A DNA stretch of 64,000 nt from Tyzzerella sp. (GTDB lineage Bacteria > Bacillota > Clostridia > Lachnospirales > Lachnospiraceae): positions 38,494-102,493 of the forward strand of contig JAFQRJ010000003.1 of the NCBI GenBank assembly GCA_017410145.1, written 5' to 3'. The notes below the pieces were generated by a model. It worked only from the letters and a program-made list of their open reading frames with translations, did no database searches and was not told where the DNA came from. This document shows, piece by piece, positions 33,592-42,257 of the stretch (its first letter is position 1; each line of letters opens with the position of its first letter). The translations under genes were made by a program, and so were the position numbers.

Positions 33592-34764
33592 TCAAAAAAC
33601 TCCCTTCTTTTTATTTTGCTCCCACACATAGTATACCTGACCGTCAATGATGGTATACAAGGTTTCTGTAAATACCTCCATCGGATTTCCGTTAAAAATG
33701 GCAATATCTGCATCTTTGCCTTTTTTTAGACTGCCCACTCTGTCATCCACCCGGCATATTCGGGCAGCATTGATGGTAATTGCTTTCAAACCTTCTTCTA
33801 CCGGCAATCCATGCTTTACTGCAACTCCAGCGCAAAGTGGTAAATACTGAAGCATGGTTACGGGATGGTCCGTGGTAATTGCAAATAAAATTCCTGCTTT
33901 GTTTAATACTTCGTTTGTACGGAAGTTCATATTTTTTACTTCAATTTTAGATCTAGAGGTAAGTTCCGGCCCTACTATCACCGGAAAACCAGATGCTTTT
34001 ATTTCGTCTGCAATTAAATGACTTTCTGTCCCATGGTCAATGGTGATATCAACCTCAAATTCTCTGGCAATCCGAATGGCAGTCAAGATGTCATCTGCCC
34101 TATGAGCATGTGCTTTTAATGGTATCTCCCGCTTAAAAACAGGAATCCACGGTTCCATTTGAAAATCCTCATTTTGTAGCATACCATTTTCTTTGTCCTG
34201 TACATATTGCTTTGCTTTATACAATGTCTCTCGAAGAAGTGCCCCTATTCCCATCCTTGTAGACGGTAGCTGGTCTTTATCACCGTATGCTGTTTTGGGA
34301 TTCTCTCCAAAAGCCACTTTCATGGCTGCAGGATGCTTTACTATCATTTCATCCATACAGCGCCCTTGGGTTTTCATAAAAACAAATTGACCTCCAACCA
34401 CATTGGAGCTCCCCGGTCCAACCATAACAGCAGTAATTCCTGCCTCAATTGCATCATGAAATGCAGGGTCCATAGGATTTACCGCATCTATGGCACGAAG
34501 TGCAGGCGTAATGGGATTCGTCCCTTCATTACAATCATCTCCGACAATCCCCCATTTTTCTTCCGTAATTCCAATATGGCAGTGTGCTTCAATCAGCCCC
34601 GGCATAACCCAAGCACCCTTTACGTCCAATACTTCTTCATCTTCACCAGGTGCAAGGGCAGACATGTTACCTACTTCTTCAATCAATTTCCCATTTATCC
34701 GAATATAACCACATTCAAAGTTCTTATCCTCCATGGTAAGAATTTTTCCATTTATAATTAACAT
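33592..34764 (-). CDS. Amidohydrolase-superfamily metal-dependent hydrolase
   Basis: A 390-residue cytoplasmic hydrolase of the imidazolonepropionase/dihydroorotase-like group. Landmarks: a beta-sandwich N-terminus (MLIINGKILTMEDKN), VMPGLIEAHCHIGI with the HxH metal ligands near residue 62-64, LKAHAHRADDI, DITIDHGTESHLI, FAITTDHPVTMLQ with the catalytic Asp, and AARICRVDDRVGSLKKGKDADIAI at the C-terminus. The substrate is unknown. It is immediately upstream of, and apparently co-transcribed with, the cotJ genes. Its GGGG ribosome site is in a hairpin. Confidence 0.85.
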   Translation of the reverse strand: MLIINGKILTMEDKNFECGYIRINGKLIEEVGNMSALAPGEDEEVLDVKGAWVMPGLIEAHCHIGITEEKWGIVGDDCNEGTNPITPALRAIDAVNPMDPAFHDAIEAGITAVMVGPGSSNVVGGQFVFMKTQGRCMDEMIVKHPAAMKVAFGENPKTAYGDKDQLPSTRMGIGALLRETLYKAKQYVQDKENGMLQNEDFQMEPWIPVFKREIPLKAHAHRADDILTAIRIAREFEVDITIDHGTESHLIADEIKASGFPVIVGPELTSRSKIEVKNMNFRTNEVLNKAGILFAITTDHPVTMLQYLPLCAGVAVKHGLPVEEGLKAITINAARICRVDDRVGSLKKGKDADIAIFNGNPMEVFTETLYTIIDGQVYYVWEQNKKKGVF

Positions 34765-34769
34765 AAAAC

Positions 34770-34815
34770 TACCCCGCTTCTGAAGATTTATAAATAATAT
34801 CTCCCAAACGGGGTA
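34770..34815 (-). promoter_or_regulatory. Hairpin covering the amidohydrolase ribosome site
   Basis: Leftward, TACCCCG (34815-34809) pairs with CGGGGTA (34776-34770), with extra pairing AGAT/ATCT inside the 32-base loop. The 3' arm holds the only Shine-Dalgarno-like GGGG of the amidohydrolase, 5 bases before its ATG. It also lies just past the AAA ATPase stop at 34825 and could be a weak terminator, but no T-run follows beyond TTTT. Confidence 0.45.
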
Positions 34816-34824
34816 AAATATGTA

Positions 34825-36312
34825 TTACAATAATTCTTTTACTTTCTCGGAATCGAAAATCACTTGTGAAACATGATCTACTTCTATCTGATACAAGGCA
34901 TTTGCAGCAATATGTTCAGCGGCCTGCTCCAAATCACGAACTCCTTCGATGTTTACAAAATGTGCCACTAAAGCATCAAGAGCCTCCTCTGTTACAATAC
35001 ATTCATTTTCATTCAGCCCTATACGCTTTAAAACCTTTGGAAATGCAAATTTGGAAAAAATAACTTTCTTCTCCTCATCTGTGTAACCCGGAATTTCAAT
35101 TACGGCAAACCGTGACATCAATGGTGCACTAATCTGGCTCTTGTCGTTGGCTGTTGCAATTGGGTATACACCGCTTGTCGGAATCATACATTCCATATAA
35201 TTGTCCGTAAATCCAAGATTATCGAGAAGAGTCAAAAGTACGTCTGCCGGATTGCCGTTACCTTTGCCTGATGCAGCTTTGTCAAGCTCATTAATAATGA
35301 ACACAAGATTGGATTCTCCCGCCATGGAAAACGCTTCCATTATAATACCCGGTTTTGCATTGGAATAGATACGAGAGCTTCCGGTCAACTGTTCCGGATC
35401 GTTAATGGAACTCATATCCAAAGATGTCCAAGGTAACTTCAGAATACGGGCAACCGCATATGCAATCTGTGATTTCCCTGTTCCTGCAGGTCCGATTAAC
35501 AGGATACCATACGCCGGAAGCGTGTGTGTCCGATTAATCTGTATAATCGTTTCAATAATACGCTGTTTCACACGTTCCATGCCGTATAACTCTTCATCTA
35601 AGATTTTCCGTGCCTCCTGCGGGTCAATGGCTTCAAAATAATCATTTTTCCACTGAATGTTCATCATAATAGAAAGTGCACGCTGGGCATGACGTCGTTC
35701 CTCCGGTGTTACCTCATGGGAATGAGCCACCGCAAGATTCCTTCTAGCCCACAGTCGAATGTTATCCGGCAAAGTTTTTCCTGCACAACTCATGAAATCA
35801 GAAATGCTCTGCAAACTTGTAAGTTTCATATCGTCCCCGGTTTCATCAAGTTCCTCATCCTCATCCAAATCACCTTGCGGAGCATTGCTGGCAAATAATC
35901 GTTCAATCATGTATTGCAAAAATCCATCCTCTGCAGAAAGTTTCCCGCTTCCGCTGGATGCCATTTCTCTAATTTTATAAACCGCATATCCATCTTCTTG
36001 ATTCTCTCCCGAAAGCCGCACACTAATATGGTTCTTTCCAAGCCATTTAACCAGGGATACAAAGCGCGCATCTATCTGCAATATGTTTGCACTTATACTA
36101 CCATCTTTCTCTTTAAATTCAAAAGCTGTCTTTCTGCTTTGGTTTGCAAAAAAACCGCAGGAGTAATGTTCCCATTTTCTCTCTTTATTATCTAATACCA
36201 GAATTGGGGTTTCCGTTGTTGCCGACCTTTCGTTGGAATGAAAGGTGGTGTATGTACAAACGAATTCCCCATCATTTTCATTTGATGTGTTCGTGAAATC
36301 AAATACCGGCAT
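34825..36312 (-). CDS. Lon-like AAA+ ATPase without protease domain
   Basis: A 495-residue protein. Residues about 1-130 are an unassigned N-domain, 130-165 an acidic linker, 205-260 helical, and 240-470 a Lon-type AAA+ module: YGMERVKQRIIETI, Walker A GPAGTGKS (274-281), Walker B region VFIINELDKA (337-346), sensor 1 ATAND (386-390), arginine finger MSRF (R401) and sensor 2 GVRDLEQ (R459). Lon's C-terminal Ser-Lys protease domain is absent; the chain ends about 25 residues after the AAA lid. The first Walker B acid is Asn (N341) with E342 kept. It should be an unfoldase or remodeller rather than a protease. Good AAGGAG site; monocistronic. Confidence 0.75.
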   Translation of the reverse strand: MPVFDFTNTSNENDGEFVCTYTTFHSNERSATTETPILVLDNKERKWEHYSCGFFANQSRKTAFEFKEKDGSISANILQIDARFVSLVKWLGKNHISVRLSGENQEDGYAVYKIREMASSGSGKLSAEDGFLQYMIERLFASNAPQGDLDEDEELDETGDDMKLTSLQSISDFMSCAGKTLPDNIRLWARRNLAVAHSHEVTPEERRHAQRALSIMMNIQWKNDYFEAIDPQEARKILDEELYGMERVKQRIIETIIQINRTHTLPAYGILLIGPAGTGKSQIAYAVARILKLPWTSLDMSSINDPEQLTGSSRIYSNAKPGIIMEAFSMAGESNLVFIINELDKAASGKGNGNPADVLLTLLDNLGFTDNYMECMIPTSGVYPIATANDKSQISAPLMSRFAVIEIPGYTDEEKKVIFSKFAFPKVLKRIGLNENECIVTEEALDALVAHFVNIEGVRDLEQAAEHIAANALYQIEVDHVSQVIFDSEKVKELL

Positions 36313-36365
36313 AATTTCTTCTCCTTTTGCTATTATACAAGTCTTCTGCGAAATATATTTTCCTA

Positions 36366-37016
36366 CTATTTCATTTTCTTTAATTTCTGCACATTCGCAA
36401 TCACAATCAACTTCATTCCCTTTTCCAATGGCATCTGTGGGTCTATATCCGTAACTACCGCACCAACTTGACGAATTGCAACCACGTTCATAGAATATTT
36501 TTTACGTAAGTCTAATTGTAGAAGTGTCTTTCCTTCCCATTCACGTTTCACATCCATCTCCACCATAGAAACGTCATCGGAAAGTTCAATTAAATCCGCA
36601 AATCCGGAACTTAATATATTTTTCGCAAGTCTTGTTCCCGATTCTTTTTCTGGGAAAACAACCCGGTCTGCCCCAACGCGGCTCAGTATCTTCTGATGCA
36701 TCTCGTTAGAGCATTTTGCAATAACTGTTTTTACGCCATACTCCTTGCATAAGGTTACTGCCATGACACTGGCTTCCAAATTGCTTGCCATTGCAACAAT
36801 CACCACATCTACGTTTGCAATCCCCAATTTTTCAAACACTTCAGGGTCTGTAATATCCGCACATTTACAGATAGGAATATCTGCGCTGGCATCATTCACA
36901 AAATCCTCGTTTTCATCAATTGCGATAACCTCGGCACCGCTTTTCACTAACTCTTCTGCCACGGCTCTTCCGTATCTTCCAAGACCGAAAACCGCATATG
37001 TTCGATTAATACTCAT
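36366..37016 (-). CDS. ktrA: KtrA/TrkA-type potassium uptake regulatory subunit
   Basis: A 216-residue cytoplasmic gating subunit. Residues 1-140 are the RCK/TrkA-N Rossmann domain (YAVFGLGRYGRAVAEEL, then IAIDENEDFV with the acidic residue that favours NAD(H) or nucleotides), and 140-216 the TrkA-C domain (VEMDVKREWEGKTLLQLDLR). It forms an octameric ring on KtrB, and in many Firmicutes its C-domain binds c-di-AMP. It starts 24 bases after the ktrB stop, so the two subunits are co-transcribed. Confidence 0.93.
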   Translation of the reverse strand: MSINRTYAVFGLGRYGRAVAEELVKSGAEVIAIDENEDFVNDASADIPICKCADITDPEVFEKLGIANVDVVIVAMASNLEASVMAVTLCKEYGVKTVIAKCSNEMHQKILSRVGADRVVFPEKESGTRLAKNILSSGFADLIELSDDVSMVEMDVKREWEGKTLLQLDLRKKYSMNVVAIRQVGAVVTDIDPQMPLEKGMKLIVIANVQKLKKMK

Positions 37017-37040
37017 TTTCTCTCCTTTTTATCCGACAGA

Positions 37041-38399
37041 TTAACCTACACTAATTTCTTCTGTCGGATTCTTAATAATATTTTTCTTTTCCCTCTTGAA
37101 ATTAAATGCTATAGCAAGAGAGATTGGACCCACACGTCCTAAATACATGGTTGCTATAATAATTAATTTCCCGTAACCATTTAAAATCGACGTAAGATTT
37201 CTCGTGAGTCCTACTGTCGCCGTAGCACTGACCGTTTCATAAACAATATCCAAGGCATCTGCATTCGTTACCACCGAAAGTAGAATTGTGGAAACAAACA
37301 TAATGGCAAAGGACATGCTGGTTACTGCTGCCGCCTTGCTTACTGCTTCTTTGGATAACGTTCTTCCAAACAAATTCACTTCTTTTTGATTGCGAATTGT
37401 CGCAAATGCTGAAGCTATGAGCACAACAAAGGTCACCGTCTTAATACCGCCAGCAGTTCCAACAGGGGAACCTCCGATAAACATTAACAGCAGGCAAATA
37501 ATTGCTGATGCATTGCTTAAATTTTCTTGAGGTATCGTAGCAAAACCGGCTGTCCTTGTTGTCACCGATTGGAAGAAAGCTACTTCTAACTTTTCAAGAA
37601 ACGTAAATTGACCAATCGTATTCGGATTTCTATATTCAAACAGTAGGATCAGAATACCTCCAACCAGAATAAGTCCTGCCGTCGCGCTAATTGCAATTTT
37701 ACTGTGCAAGGTGAGGGTTCTCCAAAACTTCACCTTCTTCGTGCGTTTTTCTTTACTCACGCGCATCAAATCCCACCAAACAATATAGCCCAGTCCACCA
37801 AGAATAATCAGCAGGCAAGTGGTAATATTAATGATTGGGTTTAGCGTATAGTTACACAAACTATTTTCCGCAATAATATCAATTCCCGCATTGCAAAAAG
37901 CAGATATGGATGTAAACACGGATATCCAGATGCCCTTTAGGCCAAACTGCGGCACAAATACCGTCATATAGAGGCAAGCGCCAATTCCTTCTATAATGAG
38001 CGTTCCTTTTATTACTTTTTTGACAAATGTTTCTAAGCCTGACAAAGTATTCAGATTAAACGCATCCTGTAAAAGTAATCTGTCAGCCAGTCCCATTCGC
38101 TTATGAAGGAAGACTGTTATACTTGCCATAATTGTAATAATGCCTAGCCCACCGATTTGTATTAAAACCAGAATGACTATGTGCCCAAACAAACTCCATG
38201 CCGTGACTGTAGGTACTACTACTAGTCCGGTAACACACGTGGCTGTAGTAGCTGTAAATAGCGCATCGATAAATGGTGTCGCTTGCCCGCTTGCGGAACT
38301 AATTGGCAAGGTTAATAAGACACTTCCAACCAGAATAGCTGTCAAAAAGCTCAATAAAATATAATGTGTGGTTGTTATCGTAAATCGGGATTTCTTCAT
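37041..38399 (-). CDS. ktrB: KtrB/TrkH-type potassium transporter membrane subunit
   Basis: A 452-residue K+ channel-like transporter with four membrane-pore-membrane repeats. Selectivity-loop glycines are visible in each: TCVTGLVVVPT, SAFCNAGIDI, TRTAGFATIP and TATVGLTRNLT; the central GTAGGIKTVTF gating loop is also present. K+ uptake is driven with Na+ in the Ktr type. Its start overlaps the maf stop by 4 bases (ATGA). Confidence 0.93.
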   Translation of the reverse strand: MKKSRFTITTTHYILLSFLTAILVGSVLLTLPISSASGQATPFIDALFTATTATCVTGLVVVPTVTAWSLFGHIVILVLIQIGGLGIITIMASITVFLHKRMGLADRLLLQDAFNLNTLSGLETFVKKVIKGTLIIEGIGACLYMTVFVPQFGLKGIWISVFTSISAFCNAGIDIIAENSLCNYTLNPIINITTCLLIILGGLGYIVWWDLMRVSKEKRTKKVKFWRTLTLHSKIAISATAGLILVGGILILLFEYRNPNTIGQFTFLEKLEVAFFQSVTTRTAGFATIPQENLSNASAIICLLLMFIGGSPVGTAGGIKTVTFVVLIASAFATIRNQKEVNLFGRTLSKEAVSKAAAVTSMSFAIMFVSTILLSVVTNADALDIVYETVSATATVGLTRNLTSILNGYGKLIIIATMYLGRVGPISLAIAFNFKREKKNIIKNPTEEISVG

Positions 38400-38992
38400 T
38401 GCATTCCAACCCCTTCTATGTCTTTTAATATATTATAAATATAGGAAATCGGAAGACCTACCACATTAAAGTAATCTCCCTCGATTTTCTCTATATGAAT
38501 TGCAAATCCACTTTGAATCCCGTAGCTTCCTGCCTTGTCCATTACATTATCGCTTTCAATATATTTCCAAATCTCCTCATCTGTCATCGAATTGACATAT
38601 ACATCTGTTTTCACTGCATGATTAACAACCGTTTCATTGCCTTCTTCATCATAACTCAGAATAGCCACGCCTGTGTAAACTTGATGCTTATCACCTTGGA
38701 AACTTTGAATCATTGCAAATGCATCCTCTTTTGAACTTGGTTTACCCAGAATAGCGCCCTGATAGGCAACAACTGTATCTGCTCCTATCACTACCAGATC
38801 TTTCGCTTCATTCTGCTCGGCAATATCCCTTGCTTTTAAAAGTGCCAGTTCCTTTACAATATCATCCGGTGTTTCACTGATATAAGTTTCTTCTTTATGA
38901 CTCACTTGAACTTCGAATTCGTACCCTGCCTGCTGCATTAGTTCTCGTCTTCTCGGCGAAGCAGATGCCAGGATTATTTTCTTTTTCTGCAT
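38396..38992 (-). CDS. maf: Maf-type nucleoside triphosphate pyrophosphatase
   Basis: A 198-residue house-cleaning enzyme that hydrolyses dTTP, UTP or modified pyrimidine nucleotides. Motifs: IILASASPRRRELMQQAGYEFEV at the N-terminus, VIGADTVVAYQGAILGKP with the catalytic Asp, and DKAGSYGIQSGFAIHIEKIEGDYFNVVGLP. AGAGGAG precedes the ATG. It leads the maf-ktrB-ktrA unit; there is no obvious metabolic link to K+ transport. Confidence 0.94.
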   Translation of the reverse strand: MQKKKIILASASPRRRELMQQAGYEFEVQVSHKEETYISETPDDIVKELALLKARDIAEQNEAKDLVVIGADTVVAYQGAILGKPSSKEDAFAMIQSFQGDKHQVYTGVAILSYDEEGNETVVNHAVKTDVYVNSMTDEEIWKYIESDNVMDKAGSYGIQSGFAIHIEKIEGDYFNVVGLPISYIYNILKDIEGVGMQ

Positions 38993-39074
38993 GATTCATC
39001 TCCTCTTAACAAATTTAAGAAATTTTTACCAATTCAAACAAATATTGCTCACAATTGCAGCATATAATGTAAAT

Positions 39075-39169
39075 ATCAAATGAAGACAACGGTTGCACTT
39101 AAGTATTTATTTACGACCGTTGGACTTCGACTAAAAATTACATGCTGGCATGTTAGCCAGCATTTTTTT
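39075..39169 (+). ncRNA. Candidate small RNA between maf and the PH-domain gene
   Basis: A TATAAT (39063-39068) without a clear -35 is followed by a stem GAAG+CAACGGT (39082-39093) with ACCGTTG+CTTC (39116-39128), 11 pairs with a small internal bulge, and then by a strong rightward terminator. No ORF fits between. About 95 bases long. It could instead be the leader of the leftward maf operon, as the stem is symmetric. Not a family I recognise. Confidence 0.35.
39142..39169 (+). terminator. Intrinsic terminator, T-run rightward
   Basis: ATGCTGGC (39142-39149) pairs with GCCAGCAT (39156-39163), then seven T. The T-run reaches into the stop codon of the leftward PH-domain gene. It can also serve as that gene's terminator (leftward it is followed by GTAATTTTTAG). 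Confidence 0.75.
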
Positions 39170-39545
39170 ATTCATCCGCCAAATCTTCCTCTATATCATC
39201 TGCACCGATATTTACTGTATTAATCGTTCTGCGTTTCAATCTGGCCTCATCTGATGCTTGAAGTAAAAATTCTTTAATTGTTCTTCCGTTCTTGATGTGT
39301 TTCAGCACAATAATAGGATTTGTGGTGTCACCTGTATGACATGTGATTGTACTTAATTTAAAAATTCTTTCAATCAATGTCATTGTCATTGATACATCTT
39401 GAATCTTGTACATATAGCAGTCGTTCTCCGTAATTTTGAAAAAACCTTCTTTAATATTCAACATATCCTCTGTAATGGTGTATGTTGTAAAGTAAATTGG
39501 CAGTGCAAATAATGCCGTACGTTTCTTTTCTACAAATTGAATCAT
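39168..39545 (-). CDS. Bacterial PH-domain (bPH2/DUF304-like) protein
   Basis: A 125-residue protein whose middle is a bacterial pleckstrin-homology-like domain: FTTYTITEDMLNIKEGFFKI, NDCYMYKIQDVSMTMTLIER, IFKLSTITCHTGD, NPIIVLKHIKNGRTIKEFLL. These are the strands of the YdbS-type bPH2 fold, but without the membrane helices that normally precede it. Role unknown. The acidic C-terminus reads GADDIEEDLADE. TCAGGAGGT precedes the start. Confidence 0.75.
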   Translation of the reverse strand: MIQFVEKKRTALFALPIYFTTYTITEDMLNIKEGFFKITENDCYMYKIQDVSMTMTLIERIFKLSTITCHTGDTTNPIIVLKHIKNGRTIKEFLLQASDEARLKRRTINTVNIGADDIEEDLADE

Positions 39546-39650
39546 GGTATGTACCTCCTGATATTAAAAACTACTAATAGTATATCACAAAAGCATAAAT
39601 ATGTCTCTTTAAAATACAGAAATAAGGTGCCACACATGTGACACCTTTTT

Positions 39651-40436
39651 CTACACAATATCTTTCTTAGTATATTTCCAATATGCAATCCCAATCCCTG
39701 CAACTGCATATACCATTCCTATTGCAATAAGCTTCACGTCTAATTCAACGTTTGCGACAATGCTTGCACCGTCTGTATAAGCAAACGGAGTGAAATGTTT
39801 CAAAAACTCTGCACTTTCCGTAAGGTTAGAGATAAGATTCAAGAAATACATCATGACAGCAATCCCAAGACCAATTCCCAGACTTCCACGTTTTAAAAAT
39901 GCAGAGATTCCGAAACATATTCCGGTTATTTCTATCTGCAACAAGAAATTCGCTATATGAAGCAAATTCACTTCTTTCCAAGGAATCGTTTCTCCAACCG
40001 CAACCATTGATAAAATGGAAACTGTATAAACGACCACATTTAAGATTAAAATCTGTGCAAATACTGCCAACAATTTTTGAGTAACAACCTTCGCTCTGCT
40101 AATTGGATGCGATAGCAAAAATTCCACTGTACGGTCTTTCTCCTCTTTCGCCAGAACACCTGCACCGCAGAGTGCAGCGAAAAACGCACCACCTAAACCA
40201 AGTGTATTACCGCACTCGATAGAGTAATAACCGAGCAAAGTGCCAAAGTTTAGCTGGTCCATCCCAAAGGCAGCTGAAAAGCTCCCCATGTCAGCAAAAA
40301 CATCGCTGATACTCTCCATTTCTCCCTTCATTTCCGGATAAATAAAAATGCAGATGGCAAGCATAAAGGTAATTGCTCCCGTCCAGATAAGAAGCGAAAT
40401 GCGATTTTGTCTTAATTCATGTTTTAACAATATCAT
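39651..40436 (-). CDS. ABC-2 type export permease
   Basis: A 261-residue membrane subunit with six hydrophobic segments. The N-terminus MILLKHELRQNRISLLIWTG is the usual cytoplasmic lead of ABC-2 permeases, and GVLAKEEKDRTVEFLLSHPISRAKVV is their conserved cytosolic loop. It shares a TAATG overlap with the ATPase gene and is the last of the sdpR-sdpI-ATPase-permease unit. Probably exports a peptide or lipid-like antimicrobial. Confidence 0.83.
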   Translation of the reverse strand: MILLKHELRQNRISLLIWTGAITFMLAICIFIYPEMKGEMESISDVFADMGSFSAAFGMDQLNFGTLLGYYSIECGNTLGLGGAFFAALCGAGVLAKEEKDRTVEFLLSHPISRAKVVTQKLLAVFAQILILNVVVYTVSILSMVAVGETIPWKEVNLLHIANFLLQIEITGICFGISAFLKRGSLGIGLGIAVMMYFLNLISNLTESAEFLKHFTPFAYTDGASIVANVELDVKLIAIGMVYAVAGIGIAYWKYTKKDIV

Positions 40437-41314
40437 TACGCCTCACCTCCGTCTACATAATAGTGCATAAAGATTTCTTCCAAATCAGGCTGGGAAATTG
40501 ACAAATCCTGAATTGGCTGCTTTGATAGCACCTCCAACAATTGTTTAATCTCTCCGCCATACAAAAATGTCAGCCCATTCTCTGTTTGGCGTAAATCGCG
40601 CACCTGACCAAGCTCCTTTATATTTACATTTCCCTGTACATGAACACGTTTCGCGTTGGTCTGAGACAATGACTCTACACTATCACACGCAATAAGCCTT
40701 CCTTCACGAATAATTCCGGCACATGTACAATTTCTTTGTACCTCTGCCAAAATGTGAGAAGATAAAAATATAGTCGTTCCTTCCGCATTTCGCTCCCGAA
40801 GAATTTGGAAGAATTCCCTTTGCATAAGCGGGTCTAAGCCGCTGGTCGGCTCATCCAAAATAAGAAGCTCCGGTTTATGTTGAAGGGCACACACAATAGA
40901 TACCTTCTTCTTATTTCCATAAGATAATTCTTCTACCTTTTTATTCACATCCAGTTGTAACCTATCGCAAAGCACCTTGGCTTCTTCAGTACAATCCATA
41001 CCACGCAAATCCGCTGATAATTTCAACACATCCTTTACACGCATCCCAGCATAGAACATGGTCTCTGATGGCATATAGCCAACTCTCTTTAATATCTCCG
41101 TCTTATCCTGCACAATATCTAATCCCAGTACTGTGGCAGAACCACTGCTGCATTTAATTAAGCCTAACATGGTACGAATACAAGTGCTTTTCCCAGCCCC
41201 ATTTGGGCCTATAAAACCGAAAAATTCTCCTTTTTTTACTTCTAGATTTAAATCCACAATTCCTCTGGATTTCCCGTAATATTTGGTTAAATTTATTGTC
41301 TGAATTGCATACAT
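40436..41314 (-). CDS. ABC transporter ATPase (export type)
   Basis: A 292-residue ATPase: Walker A GFIGPNGAGKST, Q-loop YMPSE, signature LSYGNKKKVSIV, Walker B LLILDEPTSGLD and FLSSHILAE. The C-terminal 80 residues hold the extra domain of drug/bacteriocin exporters. A GTG at 41323 is in frame, but it lies within the sdpI stop region and GCGGTGA before ATG 41314 fits better. The partner permease follows; an SdpI-like immunity protein precedes. Confidence 0.85.
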   Translation of the reverse strand: MYAIQTINLTKYYGKSRGIVDLNLEVKKGEFFGFIGPNGAGKSTCIRTMLGLIKCSSGSATVLGLDIVQDKTEILKRVGYMPSETMFYAGMRVKDVLKLSADLRGMDCTEEAKVLCDRLQLDVNKKVEELSYGNKKKVSIVCALQHKPELLILDEPTSGLDPLMQREFFQILRERNAEGTTIFLSSHILAEVQRNCTCAGIIREGRLIACDSVESLSQTNAKRVHVQGNVNIKELGQVRDLRQTENGLTFLYGGEIKQLLEVLSKQPIQDLSISQPDLEEIFMHYYVDGGEA

Positions 41315-41315
41315 A

Positions 41316-41969
41316 TTATTCACCGCTTTTCATTTTATTTCTGTGCAATAGATAAGAATAAGCCATCGGCACAATCATTGCCACAGAAAGAATGATGATT
41401 AAAATGACAACCATAATGCTTGTCGGAGCGAGTATGCATAGCAGCATAATAAAGCCACTGACTACCCAGAGTTTTCCACCAAGACGATGCGTTTTATTCC
41501 AGTTTTCCTCATCATATAAAGTCCAAGGAAGTTTAATACCCATAGTATAGTTCTGCTTACATTTCGGCAAATAATTTCCAATAATAATAAACATAAGTCC
41601 CATAAGAATCAGCATGATTGTATCCACCTTGAATTCCATTCCAAGCGCAGTTCCATAAGTCAAAACTCCTACCAGAACAGAAAGGACCGGACAAATCCAG
41701 AACACGAGTTGAAACAGTTTCTCTGAATAATTTTGTCTTTTCGGATCTGCGTTTGACACCAACAGGCAAAACCAATGTATAACAAACAAAAACGCCGGCA
41801 TCCCAAACACAGCAAACCCCTTACTGCTCCAACCATCTACCACACCTTCCGCATTCCAGTGTGTAGGAACCTTATCCGGCAATTTTCCCCATAAAATTAA
41901 TCCAATTAAAATTGGAAGCAAAATAATAATTGATGTTAGTATTAATTTCCCTTTATTCTTTTTAATCAT
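41316..41969 (-). CDS. SdpI-family membrane protein (immunity-like)
   Basis: A 217-residue protein with about five to six membrane helices. The N-terminal part matches DUF1648 (LPDKVPTHWNAEGVVDGWSSKG, a motif found before the first loop) and the C-terminal the SdpI domain (GNYLPKCKQNYTMGIKLPWTLYDEENWNKTHRLGGK). In B. subtilis SdpI protects the cell from the SdpC toxin and acts as signal transducer to SdpR. No sdpC-like gene is in the window. Overlaps sdpR by 8 bases. Confidence 0.87.
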   Translation of the reverse strand: MIKKNKGKLILTSIIILLPILIGLILWGKLPDKVPTHWNAEGVVDGWSSKGFAVFGMPAFLFVIHWFCLLVSNADPKRQNYSEKLFQLVFWICPVLSVLVGVLTYGTALGMEFKVDTIMLILMGLMFIIIGNYLPKCKQNYTMGIKLPWTLYDEENWNKTHRLGGKLWVVSGFIMLLCILAPTSIMVVILIIILSVAMIVPMAYSYLLHRNKMKSGE

Positions 41970-42237
41970 TGTTCGTTTCCCCTTTCAAATCTGTAATCCA
42001 AAGCATAATCTCTTCCAATACAGATGCATTTAATTCATAAATAATAAACTTCCCATCTCTTTCGTCCCGTATTAAGCCTGCATCTTTTAATACTGACAAA
42101 TGCCTGGAAATTGATGCACCTGTTACATCAAAATGCTCTGTAATCTCACCTGCAGACATTTTTCCCTTCTTCAATAAATTTAAAATCTCTCGACGAATGG
42201 GGTCTGCAAGGGCTTTCAGTGTATTTTGTATGCCCAT
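41962..42237 (-). CDS. ArsR/SdpR-family transcriptional repressor
   Basis: A 91-residue winged-helix repressor: LADPIRREILNLLKKGKMSA, GEITEHFDVTGASISRHLSVLKDAGLIRDERDGKF. No ArsR metal cysteines, so it resembles SdpR autorepressors. The open frame begins at 42261, but AGAGGTGA before ATG 42237 and an operator covering 42258-42281 favour the shorter start. With SdpI it makes the SdpRI signalling pair. Confidence 0.87.
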   Translation of the reverse strand: MGIQNTLKALADPIRREILNLLKKGKMSAGEITEHFDVTGASISRHLSVLKDAGLIRDERDGKFIIYELNASVLEEIMLWITDLKGETNND

Positions 42238-42257
42238 CTCATCACCTCTCACATTTA

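Noticed and set aside
34333-34761. 142-codon rightward frame over the amidohydrolase
   Set aside because: Antisense to a clear enzyme, no Shine-Dalgarno and Cys/His/Ile-rich shadow composition.
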